The notes under the pieces: generated by a model | What the model saw: the letters and a program-made list of their open reading frames with translations, nothing else | Database searches by the model: none | What the model was told of the DNA's origin: nothing | From: JAAGZL01 sp050291725 | GTDB taxonomy: Bacteria > Pseudomonadota > Gammaproteobacteria > Chromatiales > Chromatiaceae | NCBI GenBank assembly: GCA_050291725.1 | Contig: JBNKKH010000014.1 | Span: 1 to 35,457, forward strand | DNA length: 35,457 nt | Direction of reading: 5' to 3' | Shown here: positions 24,623 to 32,546 of the stretch, piece after piece | Numbering within the stretch: position 1 is the first letter of the stretch | Layout of the letters: every line of letters begins with the position of its first letter | Made by a program: the position numbers and the translations under genes

Positions 24623-24635
24623 GACTCGACTACTA

Positions 24636-24749
24636 TTAGCCCTGACGTTGTTTATGCCGTCCATCTTTGCAGATAACACGTACAACACCTTTACGGCGTA
24701 CGATTTTGCAATTACGGCAAATTTTCTTTACTGAAGCCCTAACTTTCAT
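24636..24749 (-). CDS. rpmJ: 50S ribosomal protein L36
   Basis: This is a 37-residue zinc-ribbon protein of the large subunit. The frame reads MKVRASVKKICRNCK with C11, C14, C27 and H32 as zinc ligands (C-x2-C-x12-C-x4-H) and ends GRHKQRQG. This is the zinc-binding form; the cysteine-free paralogue used under zinc starvation is not in this window. It lies between secY and rpsM as in other Gammaproteobacteria, and its small size makes it easy to miss. Confidence 0.97.
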   Translation of the reverse strand: MKVRASVKKICRNCKIVRRKGVVRVICKDGRHKQRQG

Positions 24750-24789
24750 GGCTCTATCTCCAAAAAACTCGTTTCAATTCTTGCCTGTA

Positions 24790-26136
24790 TTAGCGCAGCA
24801 GACCTGATCCACCACGCCCTTTCAAATTGGCTTTCTTCATCAGGCCTTCATACTGATGTGACATCATTAAGGCCTGGGCCTGAGCCATAAAATCCATGAC
24901 CACAACAACGATAATCAACAGAGATGTACCACCAAAATAGAATGGCACATTCCAGCCTACAATCAGAAATTCTGGCAACAGACATACCAGTGTGATGTAA
25001 ATTGCACCAGCCAATGTCAGTCTAGACATAACGCCATCAATATACTTGGCGGTCTGCTCTCCTGGACGAATACCTGGAACAAACGCTCCCTGTTTCTTCA
25101 AATTATCCGCTGTCTCTTTAGAGTTAAATACCAGCGCGGTATAGAAGAAACAGAAGAAAATAATAGCTATAGCATAAAGCAGCACATAAATTGGCTCACC
25201 TGGCGCTATCTTGCCAACGATATCCTGCAACCAGCGCATATTCTCCTGGGTACCAAGCCACTGCCCAAGAGTAGATGGGAACAGGATGATACTGGACGCA
25301 AAGATTGGCGGAATAACTCCTGCCATATTTAACTTTAGCGGCAGATGAGAAGTCTGTCCCGCCATCATTTTGCGACCCTGCTGGCGTTTGGCGTAATTCA
25401 CCGTAATCCTTCTCTGCCCACGCTCAACAAACACCACAAATGCGGTAACTGCCACAGCCAGTATAAATAGGGTGAGTACCGTTATAGGGTTCATCTCACC
25501 GTTACTCACTAGTGTCAGAGTACTTCCGATAGCCCGCGGTAAACCAGCCACAATACCGCCAAAGATAATCAATGATATACCGTTACCAATACCGCGCTCA
25601 GTTATCTGCTCACCTAACCACATCAAAAACATGGTGCCGGTTACCAGGGAAACAGCAGCGGTAAATACAAAACCAGGACCAGGATTTATTACAACTCCCA
25701 TGCCTCCGGCTGTCTGACCCTGCAATGCAACCGAGATGCCGATAGCCTGAAATGTTGCTAAAACCACTGTTCCATATCTGGTGTACTGGGTAATCTTACG
25801 TCTACCAGATTCTCCCTCTTTCTTTAACTGCTCAAGAGTGGGGATCACTGATGACATCAACTGCATAATAATAGATGCAGAGATGTAAGGCATAATGCCA
25901 AGAGCAAACAGACTGGCTCGTTTCAACGCACCACCAGAGAACATGTTAAACATATCCAGAATGGTACCCTGCTGCTGATCAAACATCGCAGCCAGTGCTG
26001 CAGGATTAACCCCCGGTACAGGAATAAAGGTACCGATACGAAAAACCAGCAATGCACCCAGCACGAATAACAGACGCTGACGCAGTTCCGTCAGATGTCC
26101 TCCAGCTAGGGGGTTAGGTTTAGAGCCAACTGCCAT
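24790..26136 (-). CDS. secY: Protein translocase subunit SecY
   Basis: This 448-residue inner-membrane protein forms the channel of the Sec translocon with SecE and SecG. Ten membrane helices are expected; visible landmarks are LLFVLGALLVFRIGTFIPVPGV (helix 1), the plug and lateral-gate region FNMFSGGALKRASLFALGIMPYISASII, the basic KKEGESGRRKITQYTRYG loop, and FFYTALVFNS with the GxRPGEQTAKYID segment of the ribosome-binding cytoplasmic loop. It lies six bases after rplO. Confidence 0.99.
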   Translation of the reverse strand: MAVGSKPNPLAGGHLTELRQRLLFVLGALLVFRIGTFIPVPGVNPAALAAMFDQQQGTILDMFNMFSGGALKRASLFALGIMPYISASIIMQLMSSVIPTLEQLKKEGESGRRKITQYTRYGTVVLATFQAIGISVALQGQTAGGMGVVINPGPGFVFTAAVSLVTGTMFLMWLGEQITERGIGNGISLIIFGGIVAGLPRAIGSTLTLVSNGEMNPITVLTLFILAVAVTAFVVFVERGQRRITVNYAKRQQGRKMMAGQTSHLPLKLNMAGVIPPIFASSIILFPSTLGQWLGTQENMRWLQDIVGKIAPGEPIYVLLYAIAIIFFCFFYTALVFNSKETADNLKKQGAFVPGIRPGEQTAKYIDGVMSRLTLAGAIYITLVCLLPEFLIVGWNVPFYFGGTSLLIIVVVVMDFMAQAQALMMSHQYEGLMKKANLKGRGGSGLLR

Positions 26137-26141
26137 GATGT

Positions 26142-26576
26142 TTACTCTTCGATTTTCCCGCCAGCAGCCTCAATAGCTGCTTTGGCGCCTTTTGTCACAG
26201 CCAGACCACGCAGAGTAACAGCCTTATCGATGCTTCCAGACAGGATAACCTTAGCCCGTTTAATAATATTAGGCACAATGTTAGCCTCCTGCAGAGCTTT
26301 TAAATCGATAACATCAGCTTCAACTTTGGCCAACTCATTCAGTCTGATCTCAGCACTGTATTTTGCCTTACGTGAAGCAAAACCGACTTTAGGCAGGCGA
26401 CGCTGCAATGGCATCTGACCACCCTCAAATCCCACCTTATGATAACCGCCGGTGCGGGACTTCTGACCTTTATGACCACGCCCACAGGTCTTACCCAAGC
26501 CACTACCGATACCGCGACCAACGCGCTTACGGTCTGACTTGCTACCTGCAGCTGGTTTAATAGTGTTCAAACGCAT
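26142..26576 (-). CDS. rplO: 50S ribosomal protein L15
   Basis: This is a 144-residue late-assembly protein of the large subunit. The N-terminus MRLNTIKPAAGSKSDRKRVG leads into the glycine-rich, basic extension GRGIGSGLGKTCGRGHKGQKSR typical of L15, followed by GGYHKVGFEGGQMPLQRRLPK and a globular C-terminal domain. Length equals E. coli L15. Two bases separate it from rpmD upstream and five from secY downstream. Confidence 0.98.
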   Translation of the reverse strand: MRLNTIKPAAGSKSDRKRVGRGIGSGLGKTCGRGHKGQKSRTGGYHKVGFEGGQMPLQRRLPKVGFASRKAKYSAEIRLNELAKVEADVIDLKALQEANIVPNIIKRAKVILSGSIDKAVTLRGLAVTKGAKAAIEAAGGKIEE

Positions 26577-26577
26577 T

Positions 26578-26772
26578 TTATGCTTCCTCTTCCCTAACCA
26601 TGTAGGAAACCTTGTTCAACATGCCACGGGTAGCTGGGGTATCTTCTACCTCCACAGTCTGATGCATACGACGCAGACCCAGGCCTCTAACACATGCCTG
26701 ATGAGCCTTAAGTCGGCCATTCATACTGCGCACCAGTGTGACCTTCATCATCGGAATATTTTTCTTAGCCAT
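26578..26772 (-). CDS. rpmD: 50S ribosomal protein L30
   Basis: This is a 64-residue small protein of the large subunit. The segment VTLVRSMNGRLKAHQACVRGLGLRRMHQTVEVEDTPATRGM shows the conserved GLRR-x-x-x-x-V core and the downstream P-x-x-RGM-x-x-KV pattern. It lies between rpsE and rplO, three bases after rpsE, as in the E. coli spc operon. Confidence 0.97.
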   Translation of the reverse strand: MAKKNIPMMKVTLVRSMNGRLKAHQACVRGLGLRRMHQTVEVEDTPATRGMLNKVSYMVREEEA

Positions 26773-26775
26773 GAC

Positions 26776-27282
26776 TTACCCCAGAATCTCATCGACACTC
26801 TTGCCGCGCTTAGCAGCAACAGTCTCAGCATCGTCCATCCCGGTCAGGCCGTTGATAGTAGCGCGCACCACGTTTACAGGGTTGTTAGTGCCGATACACT
26901 TAGCCAGAACGTTATGTACTCCAACCACTTCAAATACAGCACGCATAGCACCACCAGCAATAATACCGGTACCAGCAGATGCTGGCTGCATATGTACTCG
27001 GGCTGCGCCATGACGACCCATTAGCGGATACTGCAGAGTGTCATCTTTCAGTTTAATGCTACGCATGTTTCTACGAGCATTCTCCATGGCCTTCTGGATA
27101 GCGATAGGAACTTCACGCGCCTTACCGGTACCAAAGCCTACCTGTCCGTTTCCATCACCAACTACTGTCAGTGCAGAAAAACCAAAAATACGGCCACCCT
27201 TAACTACCTTGGCAACACGATTTACGTTAACCAGTTTCTCGATAAGGCCATCGCCTTCCGGATTTGCATTGTAATTTGACAT
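26776..27282 (-). CDS. rpsE: 30S ribosomal protein S5
   Basis: This 168-residue protein is involved in decoding accuracy and mRNA unwinding at the entry channel. The N-terminal double-stranded-RNA-binding-like domain reads VNRVAKVVKGGRIFGFSALT and VGDGNGQVGFGTGKAREVP, and the C-terminal domain has AGTGIIAGGAMRAVFEVVGV. The sites where spectinomycin-resistance changes are known (the early GGR loop) appear normal. It lies 10 bases after rplR. Confidence 0.98.
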   Translation of the reverse strand: MSNYNANPEGDGLIEKLVNVNRVAKVVKGGRIFGFSALTVVGDGNGQVGFGTGKAREVPIAIQKAMENARRNMRSIKLKDDTLQYPLMGRHGAARVHMQPASAGTGIIAGGAMRAVFEVVGVHNVLAKCIGTNNPVNVVRATINGLTGMDDAETVAAKRGKSVDEILG

Positions 27283-27292
27283 AGCCTATACC

Positions 27293-27649
27293 TCAGAACT
27301 TGAGACCGTTTTCACGGGCTGCATCAGCCAGGGCCTTAACCCGACCGTGATATTTATAACCTGCTCGATCAAAAGCTACAGTTTCAACCCCAGCCTTCTT
27401 AGCACGTTCGGCAATAAACTTACCTACAACTGCAGCAGCAGAGGTGTTACCGGTGCTACCCTCAACCTCTTTCATTACCACCTTATCCAGGGTGGACGCG
27501 CTGGCAAGTACCTCGGAGCTGTTGGGCGCGATAACCTGCGCATACATATGCCGCGGAGTACGGAAAACTGTAAGCCTGTTTACTTCCAGCTCTTTGATCT
27601 TGGCACGAGCACGACGTGCTCTGCGCAAACGTTTCATCTTCTTTTCCAT
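27293..27649 (-). CDS. rplR: 50S ribosomal protein L18
   Basis: This 118-residue protein binds 5S rRNA with L5. It starts MEKKMKRLRRARRARAKIKE; other landmarks are RLTVFRTPRHMYAQVI, VGKFIAERAKKAGVETVAFDRAG and the end YHGRVKALADAARENGLKF. The frame stays open upstream into rplF, but homology and a GGGGA sequence seven bases upstream place the start at 27647-27649. Confidence 0.97.
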   Translation of the reverse strand: MEKKMKRLRRARRARAKIKELEVNRLTVFRTPRHMYAQVIAPNSSEVLASASTLDKVVMKEVEGSTGNTSAAAVVGKFIAERAKKAGVETVAFDRAGYKYHGRVKALADAARENGLKF

Positions 27650-27659
27650 CGTCAATCCC

Positions 27660-28193
27660 CTACTTCTTCTTAGCTTCTTTGCGGACAACATGCTCATCCG
27701 CATAACGAACACCCTTACCTTTATAGGGCTCAGGCGGACGGTAGGAGCGAATGACCGCAGCGGCCTGACCTACCTTCTGCTTATCACAACCGGATACAAC
27801 GATCTCGGTTTGTGAAGGGGTCTCAACAGTGACACCTTCAGGCACTGCATAATCGATCGGATGAGAGAAACCAAGGTTCAGATTCAATACTTGGCCTTTG
27901 GCTTGAGCGCGATAACCTACACCAACCAACTGCAATTTTTTGCTGAAGCCTGAACTCACACCAACAACCATATTGTTAATGAGGGCACGGAAAGTACCGG
28001 CCATAGCCCAGCTATCTTTCGATTCCTTAACCGGCTCAATCTTCAGAACACCGTCTTCCTGATTGATCTTAACTGAGTTGTGAATCGCCAGCTGCATATT
28101 GCCTTTGGCTCCTTTCACATTGATCTCATCGTTAGCGATCTTAATCTCTACACCAGAAGGAACGGTAATTGGATTTTTAGCTACTCGTGACAT
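27660..28193 (-). CDS. rplF: 50S ribosomal protein L6
   Basis: This 177-residue protein lies near the factor-binding site. It has two similar alpha-beta domains; landmarks are MSRVAKNPITVPSGVEIKI, MAGTFRALINNMVVGVSSGF at the junction, LQLVGVGYRAQ, and the C-terminal IRSYRPPEPYKGKGVRYADE. Length equals E. coli L6. It lies 14 bases after rpsH. Confidence 0.98.
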   Translation of the reverse strand: MSRVAKNPITVPSGVEIKIANDEINVKGAKGNMQLAIHNSVKINQEDGVLKIEPVKESKDSWAMAGTFRALINNMVVGVSSGFSKKLQLVGVGYRAQAKGQVLNLNLGFSHPIDYAVPEGVTVETPSQTEIVVSGCDKQKVGQAAAVIRSYRPPEPYKGKGVRYADEHVVRKEAKKK

Positions 28194-28207
28194 ATCTAAT
28201 CCTCCAA

Positions 28208-28603
28208 TTAGGCAACATAGGCCAGGACTTCACCGCCATGTCCGGCCTTGCGGGCCGCGCGGTCAGTCATCAAGCCTCTGGAGGTTGAGATGATGGCAAT
28301 ACCAAGACCTGCGCGCACAGTTGGCAGCTCTTTAGAACTCTTATAGATACGCAGTCCAGGGCGGCTAACGCGCTGTACCATATCTATAACCGGCTCGCCC
28401 TGAAAATACTTCAACTCAATATTCAGGACGCTCTTGGGACCATCTTCACTTGTGGAATAATCGATGATATACCCCTCATCCTTCAGGACCTGTGCTACTG
28501 CTGCCTTCTTTTTGGACGAAGGCATAGCAATAACCTTCTTTCCTACAGCCTGTCCGTTTCGGATGCGGGTTAGCATATCCGCGATTGGATCTGACATACT
28601 CAT
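28208..28603 (-). CDS. rpsH: 30S ribosomal protein S8
   Basis: This is a 131-residue primary 16S rRNA binder. It starts MSMSDPIADMLTRIRNGQ and ends with the conserved ISTSRGLMTDRAARKAGHGG segment. The first ATG (28601-28603) is preceded by GAGGA at good spacing. In E. coli S8 represses the spc operon by binding near rplE; no matching site was proven here. The 100-base gap upstream, with two hairpins, is longer than in E. coli as I recall it. Confidence 0.98.
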   Translation of the reverse strand: MSMSDPIADMLTRIRNGQAVGKKVIAMPSSKKKAAVAQVLKDEGYIIDYSTSEDGPKSVLNIELKYFQGEPVIDMVQRVSRPGLRIYKSSKELPTVRAGLGIAIISTSRGLMTDRAARKAGHGGEVLAYVA

Positions 28604-28703
28604 TGTTAATTTTCCTCTAGGTCAGTCCGTTGTTAAACAACGCGATACCCAAACGACTTTAATTATAATGATCCGCTAAGCGAATCTACCTACAATACTT
28701 TTT

Positions 28704-29009
28704 TTACCAGCTGGCTTTAACTAAGCCAGGAATGTCGCCACGCATGGCGGCTTCACGTAGCTTGTTACGGCAAAGACCAAACTTGCGATACACGGCGTGG
28801 GGACGTCCACTAATCCGGCAGCGTCTCTGCTGACGGGTTGGACCTGCATCACGCGGCAACTTCTGCAGTTTTATTACAGCCTCATCAACCTGCTCAGGAC
28901 TACTAGCTGGACTGTTGATTATCTTCTTCAGCTCAATACGCTTGGTTGCGTATTTTGCTGCCGTTTTAGCCCTTTTCTTTTCACGGGCCAACATGCTTTT
29001 CTTTGCCAT
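28704..29009 (-). CDS. rpsN: 30S ribosomal protein S14 (zinc-independent form)
   Basis: This is a 101-residue head protein. It has the long, cysteine-poor form: MAKKSMLAREKKRAKTAAKY, the middle insertion, and RCRISGRPHAVYRKFGLCRN near the end, without the CxxC-x12-CxxC zinc module of the 61-residue form. The end REAAMRGDIPGLVKASW is diagnostic. It lies 12 bases after rplE. Confidence 0.98.
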   Translation of the reverse strand: MAKKSMLAREKKRAKTAAKYATKRIELKKIINSPASSPEQVDEAVIKLQKLPRDAGPTRQQRRCRISGRPHAVYRKFGLCRNKLREAAMRGDIPGLVKASW

Positions 29010-29021
29010 AGCTGAATCTAC

Positions 29022-29561
29022 TCAGTTTTTAAATGGGAAACGGAACGCCTCTAGCAGTGCGCGTCCCTCTTCATCTGTTTTTGCAGTGGTGGTAATGGTT
29101 ATATCCAAACCACGAATCTTATCGATTTTATCGTAATCGATCTCTGGGAACATAATTTGTTCCTTAACACCCATGCTGTAATTACCGCGACCATCAAATG
29201 ACTTGACACTCATACCACGAAAGTCACGAATACGCGGAATTGCTATGTTAATCAGTCGATCCAGGAATTCATACATACGTTCACGACGCAGGGTTACACT
29301 ACAACCAACTGGCCAGCCATCACGTATCTTGAAACCCGCAACAGATTTACGAGCAACATTGACTACAACTTTTTGCCCAGCAATCTTTTCCAGATCACTC
29401 ACAGCATGTTCCATAATCTTCTTATCCGCTACAGCTTCACCAACACCCATATTAAGAGTGACCTTGGTGATGCGCGGTACTTCCATTACGCTTTTGAAGC
29501 CAAACTTCTCTTTAAGTTGGCCAGCAATTTCGTTCTGGTAAAGTTCTTGTAATCTTGACAT
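29022..29561 (-). CDS. rplE: 50S ribosomal protein L5
   Basis: This 179-residue protein binds 5S rRNA and contacts the P-site tRNA. Landmarks are YQNEIAGQLKEKFGFKSVME, PRITKVTLNMGVGEAVADKK, GCSVTLRRERMYEFLDRLI and IPRIRDFRGMSVKSFDGRGN. Length equals E. coli L5. It lies 13 bases after rplX. Confidence 0.98.
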   Translation of the reverse strand: MSRLQELYQNEIAGQLKEKFGFKSVMEVPRITKVTLNMGVGEAVADKKIMEHAVSDLEKIAGQKVVVNVARKSVAGFKIRDGWPVGCSVTLRRERMYEFLDRLINIAIPRIRDFRGMSVKSFDGRGNYSMGVKEQIMFPEIDYDKIDKIRGLDITITTTAKTDEEGRALLEAFRFPFKN

Positions 29562-29574
29562 CTCTATATCTGCC

Positions 29575-29898
29575 TTAAATATCTACGACTTCGCCATCGG
29601 ACTTGAAGAAACGAACCTTACGGCCATCTTCAAGCGTCTTAAAACCGACGCGATCAGCTTTGCCTGATACCGGATTAACTATCGCTACGTTAGAGATATC
29701 CATTGGCATCTCTTTGTCGATAATACCGCCTTGCTCTCCCTTCATCGGGTTACCCTTAGAGTGCTTCTTAGCCAAATTTATATTCTCTACAACAACTTTG
29801 GCGTTGTTAATTACACTCAGGATACTACCCTGCTTTCCTTTATCTTTACCTGCCAGGACTATAACCTGGTCACCTTTCTTAATTTTACGCATTGCCAT
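29575..29898 (-). CDS. rplX: 50S ribosomal protein L24
   Basis: This 107-residue early-assembly protein begins folding of 23S rRNA. The KOW motif is clear at the start (KKGDQVIVLAGKDKGKQGSI), followed by KHSKGNPMKGEQGGIIDKE and GFKTLEDGRKVRFFKSDGEV. It lies 10 bases after rplN. Confidence 0.97.
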   Translation of the reverse strand: MAMRKIKKGDQVIVLAGKDKGKQGSILSVINNAKVVVENINLAKKHSKGNPMKGEQGGIIDKEMPMDISNVAIVNPVSGKADRVGFKTLEDGRKVRFFKSDGEVVDI

Positions 29899-29908
29899 GG
29901 CTAACCCC

Positions 29909-30277
29909 TTACAATACTTCAGGCGCGAGTGAAATGATCTTCATGAAACGCTCGCCACGCAGCTCACGGGTAACCGGACCAAAGATACGTGTTCCAATTG
30001 GCTGCAGTTGAGGATTCAACAGTACAGCTGCATTTCCGTCGAAACGAATTTTAGATCCATCTGGGCGACGAACACCTTTGGTGGTACGCACCACAACAGC
30101 ATTATAGATCTCACCCTTCTTAACTTTACCGCGTGGGATAGCGTCTTTGACGCTCACTTTAATAATATCGCCTATTCCGGCATAACGGCGATGTGAACCG
30201 CCCAGTACTTTTATGCACTGAACACTTCTTGCGCCGCTGTTATCGGCCACGCTCAGTTTTGTCTGCATCTGTATCAT
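29909..30277 (-). CDS. rplN: 50S ribosomal protein L14
   Basis: This 122-residue protein forms an intersubunit bridge and is the docking site of the silencing factor RsfS. It starts MIQMQTKLSVADNSGAR and continues IKVLGGSHRRYAGIGDI, RRPDGSKIRFDGNAAVL, and GPVTRELRGERFMKIISLAP. The 54-base gap to rpsQ is the largest in this part of the cluster and holds a weak promoter-like pair on the minus strand (TTGCAG, 17 bases, TAAAGA), where E. coli has its spc promoter. Confidence 0.98.
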   Translation of the reverse strand: MIQMQTKLSVADNSGARSVQCIKVLGGSHRRYAGIGDIIKVSVKDAIPRGKVKKGEIYNAVVVRTTKGVRRPDGSKIRFDGNAAVLLNPQLQPIGTRIFGPVTRELRGERFMKIISLAPEVL

Positions 30278-30331
30278 TGGTTTTTCCCAATCATAAATTC
30301 TTTAATATGAACAATTTCAGACTGCAACCAG

Positions 30332-30592
30332 TTAGTTAGCCTTGCTAACAACCTTAACCAGTTTCCAAGTCTTGCTTTTTGACAGCGGTCTGCACTGCTC
30401 AACCATCACCGTATCACCGATACCACACTCATTAGTTTCATCGTGAGCATGTACCTTGGTAGAGCGGCGGATAAATTTCCCATACAGCGGATGCTTTACC
30501 TTTCTCTCAACCAAAACAGTTACGGTCTTATCCATTTTGTCGCTTACTACACGACCCTGGAGCACACGATTCATTTCCTGCTGCTCACTCAT
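30332..30592 (-). CDS. rpsQ: 30S ribosomal protein S17
   Basis: This is an 86-residue OB-fold primary binder of 16S rRNA. Landmarks are LQGRVVSDKMDKTVTVLVER, KHPLYGKFIRRSTKVHAHDE and MVEQCRPLSKSKTWKLV. Its ATG overlaps the rpmC stop codon by four bases (ATGA), so its translation is probably coupled to rpmC. Confidence 0.97.
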   Translation of the reverse strand: MSEQQEMNRVLQGRVVSDKMDKTVTVLVERKVKHPLYGKFIRRSTKVHAHDETNECGIGDTVMVEQCRPLSKSKTWKLVKVVSKAN

Positions 30593-30789
30593 GATGCCTC
30601 ACCTGCTTTCTGCTCATTCATAATGGTCTTAACTCGCGCAACATTCTTGCGCGCCTGCGTCATCTCTGACGGGCGAGACATCTGACCTGTACCCTGCTGC
30701 ATACGCAGATTGAACTGCTCTTTGCGCAACTCCAGCAGAATCTCTTCCAGCTCGGCCAGGCTCTTTTCACGAAGTTCACTTGGCTTCAT
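30589..30789 (-). CDS. rpmC: 50S ribosomal protein L29
   Basis: This 66-residue coiled-coil protein lies at the tunnel exit. It starts MKPSELREKSLAELEEILLE and has RKEQFNLRMQQGTGQ, the conserved core. A GTG one codon upstream is possible, but the ATG at 30787-30789 overlaps the rplP stop by one base (TGATG) and matches relatives. Confidence 0.96.
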   Translation of the reverse strand: MKPSELREKSLAELEEILLELRKEQFNLRMQQGTGQMSRPSEMTQARKNVARVKTIMNEQKAGEAS

Positions 30790-31202
30790 CACATCACCGT
30801 CCGCTTTGCGAAGATTGTCTTAAAAGGTAGCTTGGCGGCAGCTAACTTAAACGCTTCGCGCGCCATCTCTTCCGAGACACCTTCAATTTCATACAACATG
30901 CGTCCTGGTTGGATCTGAGCCACCCAGTACTCCACGTTACCCTTACCTTTACCCTGCCTTACTTCCAAAGGCTTCTTGGTAATTGGCTTATCTGGAAACA
31001 CCCTGATCCAGAGCTTACCGCCACGTTTAACGCAACGAGTAATTGTACGTCTAGCAGCCTCAATCTGGCGCGCAGTCATACGACCTCGCTCAGCAGACTT
31101 AAGCCCATACTCACCGAAACTTACACTGCTTCCGGTATTAGCAAGACCGCGGTTGCGTCCTTTAAACTGCTTACGAAATTTTGTTCTTTTAGGCTGTAAC
31201 AT
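30789..31202 (-). CDS. rplP: 50S ribosomal protein L16
   Basis: This 137-residue protein helps place A-site tRNA. It starts MLQPKRTKFRKQFKGRNRG, then RQIEAARRTITRCVKRGGKL, WIRVFPDKPITKKPLEVRQG (the loop containing the arginine hydroxylated by RoxA/YcfD in E. coli) and GKGNVEYWVA. It lies three bases after rpsC. Confidence 0.98.
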   Translation of the reverse strand: MLQPKRTKFRKQFKGRNRGLANTGSSVSFGEYGLKSAERGRMTARQIEAARRTITRCVKRGGKLWIRVFPDKPITKKPLEVRQGKGKGNVEYWVAQIQPGRMLYEIEGVSEEMAREAFKLAAAKLPFKTIFAKRTVM

Positions 31203-31205
31203 TGC

Positions 31206-31889
31206 CTAGCCCCTCTTACCGGAAGGTTTCTTTTTCGGCTCAGCTGGCTCCAGCTGGGCATTATCAAAAACCTCGCCTTTAAAAATCCAAACCTTTACAC
31301 CAATAATTCCGTAGGTGGTATTGGCCTCAGCAAACCCATAATCAATATCTGCACGCAGGGTATGTAGAGGTACTCGACCTTCGCGGTACCACTCACTACG
31401 CGCGATTTCAGCACCATTCAAACGGCCACCCATATTGACCTTCACGCCACCAGCACCCAGACGCATAGCGTTCTGTACAGCACGTTTCATAGCGCGACGG
31501 AACATTATACGACGTTCCAACTGCTGGCAAATGCCTTCGGCGACCAGCTGCGCATCCAGCTCAGGCTTACGAATCTCTTCTACGCTCACATGCACAGGGA
31601 TACCCATACGCTGTGAAATATCCTTACGCAGAGAATCTATATCCTCACCCTTCTTGCCAATCACCAAACCCGGACGTGCGGTATGAATAGTGATGTGCGC
31701 ATTGTTGGCCGGACGATCGATCTGAATCCGACTAACAGAAGCCTGGGATAGGCGTTTCTTCAGATAAGCGCGAACCTCAAGATCGTTATTCAACAGATCT
31801 GCGAAATCTTTGGAATCTGCATACCACTTGGAGGTCCAATCCTTGACTATGCCAAGGCGTATGCCTATTGGATGTACTTTTTGACCCAT
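31206..31889 (-). CDS. rpsC: 30S ribosomal protein S3
   Basis: This 227-residue protein lies at the mRNA entry channel. It starts MGQKVHPIGIRLGIVKDWTS and carries a type II KH domain with the GxxG loop in PGLVIGKKGEDIDSLR, then the conserved ERRIMFRRAMKRAVQNAMR basic helix that helps unwind mRNA. The C-terminal tail is short and basic (KKKPSGKRG). It lies 17 bases after rplV. Confidence 0.98.
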   Translation of the reverse strand: MGQKVHPIGIRLGIVKDWTSKWYADSKDFADLLNNDLEVRAYLKKRLSQASVSRIQIDRPANNAHITIHTARPGLVIGKKGEDIDSLRKDISQRMGIPVHVSVEEIRKPELDAQLVAEGICQQLERRIMFRRAMKRAVQNAMRLGAGGVKVNMGGRLNGAEIARSEWYREGRVPLHTLRADIDYGFAEANTTYGIIGVKVWIFKGEVFDNAQLEPAEPKKKPSGKRG

Positions 31890-31906
31890 ATTGGCCTCTC
31901 TTGCCC

Positions 31907-32239
31907 TTACTTGTCTGCCACAGTCACAGTAATGTGACTGGTGCGCTTTAAAATGCGAGCAGCGCGGCCCTTGGCCCGTGCACGTATCCGTTTCATTGTT
32001 GGTCCTTCATCGACACATACTGTAGATACCTTCAGTTCGTCGATGTCTGCACCTTCGTTGTTCTCCGCATTTGCTATGGCGGAATCCAACACCTTTTTCA
32101 TCAGCGCAGCGCCCTTTTTGTTGCTGAAAGCCAGAATATTCAGAGCCCGCTCAACAGGGAGCCCTCTAATCTGATCTGCAACCAACCGGCCTTTTTGGGC
32201 CGAGAGACGTGCGTGGCGTAATTTTGCTACTGCCTGCAT
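31907..32239 (-). CDS. rplV: 50S ribosomal protein L22
   Basis: This 110-residue protein has a long beta hairpin that lines the peptide exit tunnel and is a site of macrolide-resistance changes. It starts MQAVAKLRHARLSAQKGRLV; the hairpin region reads GPTMKRIRARAKGRAARILK and looks normal. The open frame extends upstream into rpsS, but the family start is the ATG at 32237-32239. Confidence 0.97.
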   Translation of the reverse strand: MQAVAKLRHARLSAQKGRLVADQIRGLPVERALNILAFSNKKGAALMKKVLDSAIANAENNEGADIDELKVSTVCVDEGPTMKRIRARAKGRAARILKRTSHITVTVADK

Positions 32240-32255
32240 TGCTTCACCCCAATAA

Positions 32256-32525
32256 TTAAGATTTCTTGTCGGCTGAATGACCACGGTATGTCCGGGTCAA
32301 TGCAAACTCGCCAAGCTTATGGCCAACCATGTTCTCAGTTACTAGAACCGGTACATGTTGACGCCCGTTGTAAACAGCGATAGTTAATCCAACCATATCT
32401 GGCAACACCATAGAGCGACGTGACCAGGTCTTGATAGGACGCTTACTTTTTGTTTCAACCGCTTCATCAACCTTCTTCATCAGATGCAGGTCAACGAATG
32501 GCCCTTTTTTAATTGAACGTGGCAC
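32256..32525 (-). CDS. rpsS: 30S ribosomal protein S19
   Basis: This 89-residue head protein forms a complex with S13. It starts MPRSIKKGPFVDLHLMKKVD and continues KTWSRRSMVLPDMVGLTIAV, MVGHKLGEFALTRTYRGHSA. It lies 16 bases before rplV and 21 after rplB. Confidence 0.98.
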   Translation of the reverse strand: MPRSIKKGPFVDLHLMKKVDEAVETKSKRPIKTWSRRSMVLPDMVGLTIAVYNGRQHVPVLVTENMVGHKLGEFALTRTYRGHSADKKS

Positions 32526-32546
32526 TTTATCTTACCTCAGTTCCGA

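Noticed and set aside
24541..24635. A stable hairpin in the rpsM leader around GCGTGTTTTCGCGCGTG
   Set aside because: The two GCGTG segments are direct repeats on the transcribed strand, not complementary, so they do not form a stem.
26539..27024. A 161-codon plus-strand frame across rplO, rpmD and rpsE
   Set aside because: It lies antisense to three well-identified ribosomal genes and has no recognisable protein features.
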